64,000 nt of DNA from Paulinella micropora (GCA_019918135.1 WBZZ01006225.1:1-64000); one strand, 5' to 3'; shown: positions 48,480 to 58,395, counted from the first letter of the stretch. The notes: generated by a model from the letters alone, not told the origin. A program made the numbers and translations.

Positions 48480-49670
48480 GTCTCAGTCGTGTTGTTTAGT
48501 GCCAGTCGTCGTCGGCCGGTCGCCGTCCGCCGGTCGCCGGTGGCAGGTCGTCGTCCGCCGGTGGCAGGTGGCAAGTCGCCGGTCGCCGGTCGTCGTCCGC
48601 CGGTGGTCGTGCGCCGGTGGCAGGTCGCCGGTCGTCGTCCGCAGGTGGCAGGTCGCCGGTGGCAGGTCGCCGACGGAAACTGGTCGCCGGTGGCAGGTCG
48701 CGTCGCCGTGCAGGTGGCACCGGTCGCCGACGGAAACTGGTCGTCTGGTGGCGGGTGGGGTGGCGCCGGCCGACGGGACTCCGGCGGCCGCAGTGGCGGA
48801 CTGCGTGGGGGGGGGTGTCAGGCCGCCGCCGGTGGCAGGTGGCGCCGGCCGCCGACGGAAACCGGCCGCTGGTGGCGGGTGCCACCCGTGTGCAGACCCT
48901 GGCCAGCAACAGTGGCCGGGCCTGCACAATGTTCGGCCGCGGGAGGGGAGAAGGGAGAAGGGAGAGGGGAGGGGAGGGGAGGGGAGGGAAAAAGCATTGT
49001 GCATGAGGTGGTGGCCGGTGGCACCGTAGATTACCGCGCCAGCCACCGGTGCGGCCACCAGGTGCCGGCAGTGCCGGTGGCCGGTGCCACCAGAGCGCGC
49101 GCTCGCGCGGCGCGCCTCACACCCTCCCCTCCCCTCCCCTCCCTTCCCCTCTCCCCTCTCCCTTCTCCCCTCCCGCGGCCGAACATTGTGCAGCCCCCCC
49201 TACCGGCCAGAACTCTGCCTACTGGCGCCACCCGCCACCCGCCACCCAGACCTGTTTCCACCAGCCGGCGGTGCCACCCGCCACCTGACTACCGACTGGC
49301 GACCAGGCGTGGCGGCGCCACCTGCCACCCCGACACGTTCCCACCGGCCGACTGTGCCACCCGCCACCCCGATCCGTTCCCACCGGCCGACTGTGCCACC
49401 TGCCACCGGCACCGGTGTCCAAGGACAGCGGCGCCCCCGGCCACCGACCGGGGGCACCGCCGCCGGCCACGGGTGACCGACCGGGGCACCGCCGCCGGCC
49501 ACGGTGACGACCGACCACCGACCGGCGGCGCCACCGCCTGCCACCTGTCACCAGGTGACCGACCGACCACCGACCGGGGGCACCGCCGCCTGCCACCGGC
49601 CACCGGGCGACCGACCACCGACCGGCGGCGGCGCCACCGGCCGCCGGGTGACCGACCGGACGGGGCCCAG
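48480..49670. repeat. Large imperfect palindrome, copy A
   Basis: The left arm is a degenerate CGCCGGTGGCAGGT repeat, the right arm its inverse (CCACCGACCGGCGGCG). The best-matched inner arms are 48,924-48,950 and 49,165-49,191, exact over 27 bases and centred on GCACAATGTTCGGCCGCGGG. Inside them are a purine tract (48,938-48,995) and a pyrimidine tract (about 49,128-49,172). The core 48,770-49,420 recurs at 56,320-56,925 in the same orientation. Long frames read through it are repeat artefacts. Confidence 0.85.
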
Positions 49671-49817
49671 CCCGGGCGGCCGGAGGTGGGGAAGGGGAGG
49701 GGCGGGGAGGAGGGGCGCGTGGCCTTCTGCTGGCGTGCCGTCCTCCCCCCCCCTGCACGTGCCCACCTCCGGCCGCCCCCCGCGAGCGCACACCCCCTCC
49801 CCCCCTCCCAGTGCCCC

Positions 49818-50555
49818 ATGGAGGTGGTGAGCGGCGCGTGCGCTCGCGGGGGGGCGCCCAGACACAAAAAGCCTAGCATGCCTAGGCGTACCCCCTACAG
49901 GCTGCTGAGCCGGGCCGCGAAGGACGCGGAGAACCTCTGGCCGGCGCTGGGCCAGGACACGTTCCGCCAGATAGTGAGTCAGTTTCAGCACGGTCCGCAG
50001 CGACCCCTGCGGGTCGTGCTCAGCGGCGACTCGGGCGCAGGGAAAAGCAAGCTTCTGACGCAGCTCCTGGACCAGGAGCTGCGCCTCTCCGGGGCCATGG
50101 GGACCTCCTACACGCTCTGTCCTATGCATTTCGAGTACGCGGACAAGTGCTTCACGTCCGAGGTCAGGTACTACACGCGGGAGGCCTGGGCAGGCAGGCT
50201 GGCACCCCTGCTAGCAGACCTGGCCGATCGGGAGGAGGACGAGGAGGCCGGGCCGGGGGACGATGGCGAGGCGCGGGAAAGCGCACTCAGGATCCTCTCG
50301 GAATTCTACCCGGGCCTGGCGGGCCAGCCCGGTTGGAGCGGCTCCGCGACCGCCCAGCAACTGGAGGAGTGGTACCCCGACCTGTACGCGCTGCTGGGCC
50401 AGAGCAAGTCGTACCCGGGTAAGACCGCGCAAGAGGCAATGGACAAGGCCCTACGGGTCTGTCGGGAGGAGGCGGGCCCCCTCCGTGCAAACGACAGCGC
50501 ACGGGCAGGAGTGGCGGGCGGGCGTCGCGCTGGGGCTGGGTACAGGAGCTGGTGA
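49818..50555 (+). CDS. SLIP-GC-like large GTPase, P-loop part
   Basis: ATG at 49,818 (MEVVSGACARGGAPRHKKPS). The P-loop is RVVLSGDSGAGKSKLLTQLL (G1, GxxxxGKS). It continues in the pattern of nuclear GTPase SLIP-GC and related dynamin-like GTPases: a small Ser/Thr-rich turn (GTSYTLCPMHFEY), then FTSEVRYYTREAWAGRLAPL, an acidic helix and SALRILSEFYPGL. The family is found in vertebrates, fungi, oomycetes and other eukaryotes, where vertebrate SLIP-GC is nuclear. It begins just right of palindrome copy A. The locus is treated as damaged. Confidence 0.65.
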   Translation: MEVVSGACARGGAPRHKKPSMPRRTPYRLLSRAAKDAENLWPALGQDTFRQIVSQFQHGPQRPLRVVLSGDSGAGKSKLLTQLLDQELRLSGAMGTSYTLCPMHFEYADKCFTSEVRYYTREAWAGRLAPLLADLADREEDEEAGPGDDGEARESALRILSEFYPGLAGQPGWSGSATAQQLEEWYPDLYALLGQSKSYPGKTAQEAMDKALRVCREEAGPLRANDSARAGVAGGRRAGAGYRSW

Positions 50556-50559
50556 TCAG

Positions 50560-51072
50560 AGGGCCCTTCCCGCTGCTGCGCTGGCGCAAGACCCGCCCCC
50601 CGCGCACGGCGGGCTGGTGCTGACGGATCTGCCCGGCAACAATGACGACCAGAAGCTGCGCGATGAAGTGTGGAAGGAGCATGTCACGGGCGCGGACTGC
50701 GTGCTGCTCGTGAGCAAGATCGACCGCGCCCGGGACAACAAACACCTTAACGGAATGCTCGACAGGCACCGCCGCACCAAGGGCGGCGGACGGCGGCTGG
50801 CGATCGTCCTGACCCATAGCGACTGCAACCTGGATCCCGAGGAGCTGTCCGAGGAAGGAAACGTGCCGTTCGAGTACTGCGTGGGCCCGCCTGCCGCGCC
50901 GAGCTCGTGCGAAGGCCGCACTGAGTGCCGCAAAAAGGGGCACTCCACTCTGCTGGGTGCCTGCATGCTCTGGTTCCAAGAACAAGGGCGCACAGCGCCG
51001 TCCGACGAACTAGAGGCTGTGCGGGGGCCGTGGGGGGGGCGGGCCGCCGGGGACGGGTCTGGTTCGCGCTAG
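50560..51072 (+). CDS. SLIP-GC-like large GTPase, G3/G4 part
   Basis: The open segment contains LVLTDLPGNNDDQKLRDEVW, with the G3 motif DLPG. HVTGADCVLLVSKIDRARDN follows, the strand-helix that SLIP-GC proteins show as CDAVWIVADI. Then RLAIVLTHSDCNLDPEE carries a G4-like THSD. These motifs and their order identify the GTPase fold. It neighbours the P-loop frame and the C-terminal helical frame. Confidence 0.6.
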   Translation, partial: RALPAAALAQDPPPAHGGLVLTDLPGNNDDQKLRDEVWKEHVTGADCVLLVSKIDRARDNKHLNGMLDRHRRTKGGGRRLAIVLTHSDCNLDPEELSEEGNVPFEYCVGPPAAPSSCEGRTECRKKGHSTLLGACMLWFQEQGRTAPSDELEAVRGPWGGRAAGDGSGSR

Positions 51073-52262
51073 CCCGCAGCGCCTTCATCAAAGACTCCTT
51101 CAACGAGAAGGGGGTGCCGCTGCTCCGGGTGTTCGCCACCAGCGCCACGGACTACGCGAGCCTTAAACACAAGTCGGCGGGGACCACGTGGGGCAGCAAA
51201 AACCTGACGGGGATCCCCGGGCTGCGGCGTTACCTGCGCGACGAGGTCATGCATCCCGCGCTCGAGCTGCACGAGCGCCGGCTGGTAGAAGAGCTGGCCC
51301 TGCGCCTAGGCGCGCGCCTGCCGGGCGCCGGGGCCCCGGAGCCGGCCGCGGGGCTCGACGAATTCGGGCGGAGGGTCAGGGACTGCGTAAAGCAGCATTT
51401 GTCCGAGTGGAACAAGGCTTTTCAAGAACACGCCTACGAACGGTTCGTGCGCGGTGTAGCGGAAGGCTGCAACGCCCACGACCTAGGCAAGCTGGCGCGC
51501 AAGTATAACCGGGGCCACGTAAGGCACTACACCGTGCTCGCAGCCATCCTGCGGCGTCAGGGCAGCCGGGGCTCCGGGAGGGCTTACCCCGAAGGTTCAG
51601 CAGACCTGTCAGTGCAGGGCGGCGGCCGGCGCAAAGCCGCTACCGTCTGGAATCTGCGCGCCGAAATACGGCAACTGGTAAGCGAGTGCACGTACGACGA
51701 CATGGGGGCCTTCCTGTCCGGGGGGCTCGGGGAGCTGCTGCGCTCCCTGGAGGAAGACCTCCGGTCGCTGGTCCCTCAGCTGCTGGGCCGGCCGCTGGAC
51801 TGCAGCCTCTTCATCTCAGGGGAGGAGCCCGAGCCCCAGGACAGACCAGAAAACAAGTACCAGGAAAGCCTGCTCCCCCCCATTGACCAAGAGGTGGGAC
51901 GGCTCTGTGACGAGGTCGCCCGGGTGACGGGCCGTGGCTCTTTCCCCAACCGCCTGGCACTGCTGCAGAGCTCCCTGCCGGCACGGGCCCGGGACGCCCT
52001 GAACCTCAGCGCCCAGGCCCTCCGCCCTTGGTGGGACAGCTACGCCCGCCGCCTCGCGGACGGCTACCAGGCGCGGCTCAGCGACCTGGGATGTATTCTC
52101 TTTGATTCGCCGCTGGACGTGCAGGGCCTGCGGCGCGAACATGTCGAGGCAGTAGGCGCCTGGCGCAGACGTCTGGCGAAGGCAGCGCTGGCGAGGGAAG
52201 CCAGAGTAGGCTCCGACGATCTGGACCCTGTCCGTCCCCCTGTCTCTGGACCGGCGCGCTAA
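51063..52262 (+). CDS. SLIP-GC-like large GTPase, helical C-terminal part
   Basis: About 400 codons. It starts with AFIKDSFNEKGVPLLRVFAT SATDY-type sequence, where these GTPases have their G5 region. It then has TGIPGLRRYLRDEVMHPALE followed by long helices (LHERRLVEELALRLGARL, EFGRRVRDCVKQHLSEWNKA, RAEIRQLVSECTYDDMGAFL). A helical stalk after the G domain is typical of dynamin-like proteins. Its codon use matches its neighbours. Confidence 0.55.
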   Translation, partial: FALARSAFIKDSFNEKGVPLLRVFATSATDYASLKHKSAGTTWGSKNLTGIPGLRRYLRDEVMHPALELHERRLVEELALRLGARLPGAGAPEPAAGLDEFGRRVRDCVKQHLSEWNKAFQEHAYERFVRGVAEGCNAHDLGKLARKYNRGHVRHYTVLAAILRRQGSRGSGRAYPEGSADLSVQGGGRRKAATVWNLRAEIRQLVSECTYDDMGAFLSGGLGELLRSLEEDLRSLVPQLLGRPLDCSLFISGEEPEPQDRPENKYQESLLPPIDQEVGRLCDEVARVTGRGSFPNRLALLQSSLPARARDALNLSAQALRPWWDSYARRLADGYQARLSDLGCILFDSPLDVQGLRREHVEAVGAWRRRLAKAALAREARVGSDDLDPVRPPVSGPAR

Positions 52263-53406
52263 GTGCTGTACTCAGCCGCTCTGCTTAGCAAGCCAGACAA
52301 CGCACGTGCCGCCACCGGCCGCCAGGCGACAGACTGGCCAGGAGCGGTACGACCGTGGTTGGTGGATGGCACCGCCTACCAGTAAGGACCGTGGTACTGG
52401 TGGCTGGCGGCGGGCGGCGCCTGTAACAGCAAACCTGCCCGGCCGGCCGTAGCAAGCGAAAACCGGAAACCCCCCTTTTCCCCGATCTTGCAGGACAGCG
52501 GGCGCCGCGCCAGCGCGCCCCGCGCCGGCGGACTATGAGTTTTAGAAGAGGAGCCACGGTTTTTAGTGGTCAGACCAGGCGGGCCGTGGTAGACTGATTA
52601 AGCAACAACTAAATTTAATTTCATCGGCCGACGAATCTCTTTTCCCTATCTTTTTACTCCGCCCAAACACCTACACCGCACAGCGCTCGCGCACGCTACT
52701 GTCCAATCGCCAGCGGTCGTGTCGTCAGCGGCGCGGCGTTCTTTTCAGCTAGCTCAGCCAAAACCTCACGTTTTGCGTTCGCTTGCCTGAGCTGCTGTGT
52801 CAGCTGGCTCTTTCTTCTCATCGGCTCCTGATACCTTGGCGATTGAACTGGTGGCTCTGGTGGAGGGCACCCGCGGTCTCCATCCAAAGGTACCACTTGA
52901 CAGGTTCAGGCTCCCGGAATTCTTTAGCAGCTTCTGTGAGTATTTCGTTGAGTCTGTCGGTGGCAGTGCTGAGCTCTGTCTCCAGCGCGCACGCAGTGTC
53001 AAGGCCTTTTTCCCAGTCTGCCCTTAACTGTGTTAGAATACCTTCTTTCTCTGCTAATTGATGATCTCAAAAACGATGTTCCAGGTACGTATCGTCCTGC
53101 CTGCCGCCGGCAAAGCGCCCCCGGCCTGGACCCGCCAAGGCTCTTTTTAACGTTGCACGCTCCCGATGCACGCGTCGCGCTCGGTCACGTGGGACCAGCG
53201 CTCGCTGAGAGGCCCGTGCTCCGACGCCCTGGACCAACTCTCTCTTTCTCGCCTCTTCGCACACGTGCGCACCACCGCTTCTCGTGGTCACGCGCGCTCT
53301 GCCCCCCCCCTTCCCCCCCCCTCCCCCCCCCCTTCCCCCCCTCCCCCCCCCCCCCGTTGTCCACTCACCGGCGGCCGCGCCCGTCGGATCCTCTCCAAAA
53401 CAAAAC
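52263..53406. other. Spacer with fragments of the palindrome repeat
   Basis: About 1.1 kb with no supported gene. 52,300-52,400 contains short GCCACCGGCCGCCAGGCGAC motifs related to the palindromes. A helical minus-strand frame at 52,696-52,896 (QLTQQLRQANAKREVLAELA) is possible, but too short and starts without ATG. C-homopolymers lie just before the LRR gene. Confidence 0.4.
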
Positions 53407-55230
53407 ATGGACCACACCGGTTGCAAGCGCTGCAGCCACTGCCAGCGCTGGCGCCCGGCGCCTCGGGTCCAGTATCCGCCTGAAGCAGTCGACGCGGTCT
53501 TGGGACCAGAGTCTGGCATAAGCGAGGTCCTGGCTGACTTCCTGGGCCGCGAAGCTAGCCTCCGCACCGCGCGTTGTAACAGCCGAAGCCTGCCGGACGA
53601 GTCGCGGCTGTGGAGAGCGCAGGACCTGCTGCTGAACTACTTGCATCTGCGTTGCCTGCCCCCCCGCGCGTTGCTGCCAGCCCGGCCGCCCGCCAGCCCC
53701 ACACTTGCGGACCTACTGCGCGAGTTCCTGCTTCAGCGCCAAGAGTGGGAACAAAAGATTCTAGGCTGTGTTGGCACGGACTACCTGCTGCCGCGGCTGA
53801 ACGACCAGGAGTGGCAAGCAGCAGTGGCTAGGCTCAGCGGGGCCACGTCGCAGGGAGGCGGTGCTCAGCCGCGGCCCCCGTCCACGCTCGTCTTCTCTCC
53901 CTTGCTTCTCCCGCCCCCCGCCGAACCGGCGGCCGGGGCGTTAGCCGTCGGGTCGCAGCTCTCAGGGACACCATACTGGAACGCGCTGGGCCAAGCAGTC
54001 AAGCTCGTGCTGCGTGCTACCGGCCGCCTGCACAAGCTGGTGCTCGGCCGGGGCCGGGGTTACGACCAGCGCCAGCAGCCGGCACTCGCGCAGCTGTGCG
54101 CCTTTGGCTTTCCCTGGGCCAGAGACGAAGCCATCCCAATCGACGAGCTTGTCTGCCGCCGCCTAGTTCTCCGGGGCCAGCTGTTCCTCTCTGACGACGA
54201 GCCCCCTCCCCCGTCGCAGGAATGGCAGCTGCCTCAGCGCGGCCCTCATCCGCTGCTCTCGGTCGTACAACGTCTCTCGTTCACCGAAACCCAACTTGAG
54301 CCAGGCGCGGCGCGGGGTGAAGAGAAGGAGCCAGCCTCCTTGTCGTTGGCTGGCCTGCCACAGTTGCGCGAACTGGTCTTTACGACGCAGGCCGGACAAG
54401 CCGCCCCCCGACCGTCTGTGCTATCTTTCCACCGCTGTGGTCGGCTCAGCACTATCCGCACCAGCGAGCCAGGCCAGGACAGCCCGCAGCCGGTCCGCCT
54501 GGACATAACCCAGTCAGCGGGCGACGGTCTCTGTCTGCTGCCGGGGCGAGGCAAGCTTACCGTGACAGTGTCGGACTGCCCTGACCTGCCTTTTCTGTGC
54601 TTCCCGGACTGGGAGGTCGCCACTGGCGCTGTCTCGCTCCTGCTCAAGGCCTGTCCCGCCCTGCAACAACTCGCTTGCCCCAAGCTGTGGAGTGCCTCTT
54701 CCTTGGAGATCACGCTCCCAGAGCCCGAGCAGGAGCAGTCGCAGACATTGGAGGCCATCGCGCTGCCACTGCTGGAGACAGTAACGGGTCCGCTCAAGCT
54801 GGCCATGACTCGCTGGGTGGGCCCCCCCGCGTGTAATTTACCGAGCCTGCAGGCTACCGGCTCGCTGCACCTCACCTTTGAAACATGTGCGGGCCTGAGT
54901 AAGTGCCTGCTGCCCGTCCTGTCGCGAGTGTCGCAGTCCCTGGTCCTGTCCTTCGAGCTGTGCCCGCACCTCGATCGGTTCGACCTGCCCGGGCTGCTAA
55001 CCATTGGGCGGCAAGCGGAAGCGCATTTTTACGCTTGCTCGCGACTACGGCAATTCAGCTTGCCCAAGCTGGCGCAAGTTGGTCCTCGGCAGAATGGTAG
55101 GAAGGTCTGCCCCTTGCGGTTGCATTTTTACCAGTGCGCGAGCCTCAAGGAGTGTAGGCTGCCGTCGCTCAGCGGGGTGGCAGGAGAGGTGGACCTGCGT
55201 TTCAAGGAATGCAGAAGCTCGACCAGTTGA
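53407..55230 (+). CDS. Leucine-rich repeat protein with Cys-rich N-terminus
   Basis: ATG at 53,407 (MDHTGCKRCSHCQRWRPAPR; a CxxCxxC cluster that may bind zinc), 607 residues. Residues ~20-170 are helical. The C-terminal half is made of ~23-26-residue repeats of the form C-x-x-L-x-x-x-x-LP-x-L-x-x-[VI]-x-x-x-x-x-L-x-[LF]-x-x-x; good examples are LSRVSQSLVLSFELCPHLD and LDRFDLPGLLTIGRQAEAHF. They resemble receptor-L or BspA-like LRRs. The next frame continues the same repeat style. Confidence 0.65.
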   Translation: MDHTGCKRCSHCQRWRPAPRVQYPPEAVDAVLGPESGISEVLADFLGREASLRTARCNSRSLPDESRLWRAQDLLLNYLHLRCLPPRALLPARPPASPTLADLLREFLLQRQEWEQKILGCVGTDYLLPRLNDQEWQAAVARLSGATSQGGGAQPRPPSTLVFSPLLLPPPAEPAAGALAVGSQLSGTPYWNALGQAVKLVLRATGRLHKLVLGRGRGYDQRQQPALAQLCAFGFPWARDEAIPIDELVCRRLVLRGQLFLSDDEPPPPSQEWQLPQRGPHPLLSVVQRLSFTETQLEPGAARGEEKEPASLSLAGLPQLRELVFTTQAGQAAPRPSVLSFHRCGRLSTIRTSEPGQDSPQPVRLDITQSAGDGLCLLPGRGKLTVTVSDCPDLPFLCFPDWEVATGAVSLLLKACPALQQLACPKLWSASSLEITLPEPEQEQSQTLEAIALPLLETVTGPLKLAMTRWVGPPACNLPSLQATGSLHLTFETCAGLSKCLLPVLSRVSQSLVLSFELCPHLDRFDLPGLLTIGRQAEAHFYACSRLRQFSLPKLAQVGPRQNGRKVCPLRLHFYQCASLKECRLPSLSGVAGEVDLRFKECRSSTS

Positions 55231-55970
55231 CACTCCCCGCCCTGACCTCCGTGGGCGGCAACGTCAGCTTGTCTTTCCAGGGCTGCGACAAACTCCGTAC
55301 CTGCAGCCTCCCTGTGCTGGCCACGGTCGGACAGCCCAGGCTGACGAGGAGAGTTACTGTGTTGTGCCTAGACGCATTCCTTCGGGAATCAGGCGGAGGG
55401 GTGGCTGTCTCGTGCATTGAGTGTCCCGTCCTCCAGGAATGGACGGTCCCTTTGCCGCCCGCTGATCGGCCTGCAGGCGAGCAGTACTGGCCCAGGTACG
55501 TGAAGCTTGACGTGAAGAAGTGTGGCTCATTCCGGCTCTTTCGGTGGCCAGCGCAACTACCGGCCGCGCTGCAGTTTGAGTTGGTACTCGAGAACTGCGA
55601 CCAAGTCACAGAACTGGTGCTACCGTCGCTGCCACAGTGCTGGGAGTTTAAGCTCGTAGTTGCTGGCTGTAACTCTCTGCAGCGGCTTCGGCTGCCGCCT
55701 GTTCTGAGCTCAGTGCAGGGAGTGAGCAAATTCACACTCGAGTTGACAGACTGCAAGTCTTTGGTAGACCTGGAATGCCCGGCAGCGGTCCCGCTGCGGA
55801 GCGAAGCCGCCGTGGACATCCGGTTGGCTAGCTGTGCGGGGCTACGGCTGGACAACAGGGGGTGGCGCCCGGCGAAGACAGCCGGAGACAAGGCCGCGCT
55901 GGCCTGGCTGTGTGCGCAGTTCTCGGCCAATGCTCACGCCCCGGCGGCCAAGAAGCACAGGACGGGGTGA
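55209..55970 (+). CDS. Leucine-rich repeat frame, same family
   Basis: About 253 codons with the same repeats: LDQLTLPALTSVGGNVSLSF, LRTCSLPVLATVGQPRL, VTELVLPSLPQCWEFKLVV, LQRLRLPPVLSSVQGVSKF. It ends in a basic AAKKHRTG tail that could be a nuclear signal. An AATAAA signal at 56,017 follows ~45 bases after the stop. It overlaps the end of the previous LRR frame. Confidence 0.6.
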   Translation: MQKLDQLTLPALTSVGGNVSLSFQGCDKLRTCSLPVLATVGQPRLTRRVTVLCLDAFLRESGGGVAVSCIECPVLQEWTVPLPPADRPAGEQYWPRYVKLDVKKCGSFRLFRWPAQLPAALQFELVLENCDQVTELVLPSLPQCWEFKLVVAGCNSLQRLRLPPVLSSVQGVSKFTLELTDCKSLVDLECPAAVPLRSEAAVDIRLASCAGLRLDNRGWRPAKTAGDKAALAWLCAQFSANAHAPAAKKHRTG

Positions 55971-56016
55971 GCACCTGTCCTGAGAGGCTGTCCCGCGGCT
56001 GCGTGTCAGTAAAGAA

Positions 56017-56022
56017 AATAAA
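56017..56022 (+). promoter_or_regulatory. Polyadenylation signal (AATAAA)
   Basis: Canonical hexamer in GTAAAGAAAATAAATTCCC, right after the LRR frame in otherwise GC-rich sequence. Confidence 0.6.
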
Positions 56023-56109
56023 TTCCCGTACTTACGCCCTCCCGTTTTCTTGGCTTCACCGAGCTTGGAGCTCGCTCCTACCTGTCCCGGCGCGGGGTAA
56101 CCTAGCCAC

Positions 56110-57150
56110 AGTTCCGGCCGGCCCGGGGCTGCCTCCGGTGGCAGAAGTGGCGCCGGCCGCCAGTAGGAAGCGGTCGCCGGTGGCAAAAGGGTGCCGGCCG
56201 CCAGTAGGTAGCGGTCGCCGGTGGCAAAAGGGTGCCGGCCGCCGGTGGGTGGCGGTCGACGGTCGCCGTCCGCCGGTGGCAGTCGGTCGCCGGTGGCAGG
56301 TGGCGGGTGGCGCCGGCCAACGGGACTCCAGCGGCCGTGAGTGGCAAACTGCGTGGGGGGGGAGCCAGGCCGCCGCCGGTGGCTGAGGGGCACCGGCCGC
56401 CGACGGAAACCGGTCGCGGGTGGCGGGTGCCACCCGTGTGCGGCGTCCTGACCGGTAGCAGCGGCCGGGCCCGCACAATGTTCGGCCGCGGGAGGGGAGA
56501 AGGGAGAAGGGGAGGGGAGGGGAGGGGAAGGGGAGGAAAAGGACATTGTGCAAAGGTGATGGTGGCCGGTGGCACCGCAGATTACCGGCGGCGCCAGCCA
56601 CCGGTGTGGCCACCGGGTGCCGGCCGTGCCGGTGGCTGGTGCCACCGGAGTGCGCGCTCGCGCGGCGCGCCCCGCACCCTCCTCTCCCCTCTCCCCTCTC
56701 CCTTCTCCCCTCTCCCTTCTCCCCTCCCGCTGCCGAACATTGTGCAGCCCCCCCCCTGCCGGCCAGAACTCTGCCTACTGGCGCCACCCGCCACCCGCCA
56801 CCACGACCTGTTCCCGCCGGCCGGCGGTGCCACCCGCCACCGGGCTACTGACTGGCGACCAGGCGTGGCGGCGCCACCCGCCACCCCGACCCGTCCCCAC
56901 CGGCCGACTGTGCCACCCGCCACCAGACAGCTGACGAGCAACCGGGAGCGGCGGTGGCAGGTGGCGCCGGGCGACAGACTGGCCAATGGCAATGGTGCCA
57001 CCGGCCACCGGGTGGCAGACCGGTGGTGGTGCCACCGGGTGGCAGACCGGTGGGGTGCCACCGGCCACCGGGTGGCAGACCGGCCTCGAGAGGCCCCCCC
57101 CCTTCCCGGCCGACCGGCGACCGGCGCCGGACCGAGTGGGGGGGGCGCCG
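56110..57150. repeat. Large imperfect palindrome, copy B
   Basis: Shares with copy A the GCCGGTGGCA left arm, the GCACAATGTTCGGCCGCGGG inner arm (56,473-56,499), the polypurine and polypyrimidine tracts, the ACCGGTG... centre and the inverse inner arm (56,719-56,745, one mismatch). The rightmost part (56,930-57,090) adds three ~36-base GGTGGCAGACCGG units not seen in copy A. Copies A and B are direct repeats 7,549 bases apart, measured at the left inner arm. Confidence 0.85.
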
Positions 57151-57471
57151 CCGGTCTGGGCAAGAAGCAGGCGCTGGCCCGGGCCGGCAGGCCTGTCAGT
57201 GCTTTTTTTCTTTTACTGAGTCAAGGAGTACGCAAGCGAAAAAAGCCCAAGCAAACTACGGCCATACTTTTTTTTAATGAATAAGTCAGAGTACAGCAGG
57301 GAGCCAGACAAAAGGCTAGGCTAGGCCCGAACTACTTGGGGCAGTCAGCGAAGAACCTTTTCTGCCAGAGCGCCGCCTGTTCAAACACAAGCAGGCCTGC
57401 GTGGTCCCACTGCCGCTGCTGCGCCCACACGTGCTCCGGCCCGTGCTGCGCCAGCCACAGCAGCAGCCGGC

Positions 57472-58137
57472 CTAGGACGTTCTGCCCCACGCACGACCCG
57501 GTGCCGTCGACACAACCCCCCCAAAAGGACTTCCGTCCGCCCGTTCAAAGTGTAGGCACGCGTAGCCCCTCTCGTAGCAGGTACGCAGCACGTGCGCAAA
57601 CCAGGCATCCTCTGCCCAGCGCGCAGCCAAGAGCATCAACATGACGCCGACGCAGGCCTGCTCCCAACGGGCGCCGTCCAGGCGGAGGCCGCGCTGCTTG
57701 AAGGCCTTACGGCCGCCCAGGGACTTGATCTGCGCACCGGAGAGTTCGGACCAGGGGGGCCGCGCGAACGCGGCAAAGGTGGCAGAGTCTTGGCAGAACA
57801 GGTACTTGGCGGCCTGGAACGCATGCTCGACGGAGCGGAACGCCAGCGGGGCGGCCGGGTCGGGGCCGAAAAGCACGTGGCCTGACTGAAGGACGGCGAA
57901 GTTGCTGAGGCCGCGCGGTCCGAGCGGCTGCAGGAGGCGCCCGAGCTCCGATTCGGGCGGATAGGCCTTGCTCTTGCTGAAGAAGCACAGGGTCAGCGGG
58001 GCGGCGGCCAGGCGGGCTTTCTTGGCGGGGGGAGGCGCGCTGTCCTCGTCGTCGGGCCGCTTGGAGCCGGGCTGGGGGTCGAGCCGGGGGTCGAGCTGGG
58101 GGCTGGCACAGGCTGCTTCGTCGCGGCTGGAGAGCAT
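57472..58137 (-). CDS. NADAR-domain (YbiA/DUF1768-like) protein
   Basis: ATG at 58,137 (MLSSRDEAACASPQLDPRLD). A basic, Pro-rich leader with KKARLAAAPL comes first, then the NADAR fold. LTLCFFSKSKAYPP opens it, GLSNFAVLQSGHVLFGP and AFRSVEHAFQAAKYLFCQD are the hallmark strand and EHA-x-QA-x-K helix, IKSLGGRKAF is the GR region, and WEQACVGVMLMLLAARWAED the following helix. Bacterial and eukaryotic NADAR proteins cleave N-glycosidic bonds of damaged riboflavin precursors or remove ADP-ribose from guanine in DNA. The end of the domain lies in the adjoining sequence on the left; the gene is treated as damaged. Confidence 0.75.
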   Translation of the reverse strand: MLSSRDEAACASPQLDPRLDPQPGSKRPDDEDSAPPPAKKARLAAAPLTLCFFSKSKAYPPESELGRLLQPLGPRGLSNFAVLQSGHVLFGPDPAAPLAFRSVEHAFQAAKYLFCQDSATFAAFARPPWSELSGAQIKSLGGRKAFKQRGLRLDGARWEQACVGVMLMLLAARWAEDAWFAHVLRTCYERGYACLHFERADGSPFGGVVSTAPGRAWGRTS

Positions 58138-58395
58138 CGGAAAAGTGGGATTTGCGCAGCTCCCGTCCAGGCCAGCGACGGGGGCGCGCGCCGGGAGGGG
58201 GCGGAGGCGCATGGAAGGGCGCGCGCCGGGGGGGGGGGCGGCGGGCGCATCCTGATTGTGGCGCGCGCTTTGGGGGGGGCGCCCCCCCCCTCTCCCGCAC
58301 GCCCGGCGCGCGCGGCCAGGCCAGCGCCCGCGCCGGCACTGGACCAGCCAGCCCCGCCTCACAAAAACACCGCCACGCTACTCACCAAGCTAGCG
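58138..58395. promoter_or_regulatory. Divergent intergenic region
   Basis: 258 bases between the ATG of the NADAR gene (minus) and the ATG at 58,396 (plus). It must hold both promoters. It is G/C homopolymer-rich and shows no TATA-like element. Confidence 0.35.

Noticed and set aside
48489-49800. Long plus-strand frame leading into the GTPase, and matching antisense frames
   Set aside because: They read through the palindrome repeats; the amino-acid content is only repeat-derived Pro/Arg/Gly/Ala.
52696-53002. Small coiled-coil gene on the minus strand
   Set aside because: Two short overlapping frames without ATG and with nearby stops; too little to support.
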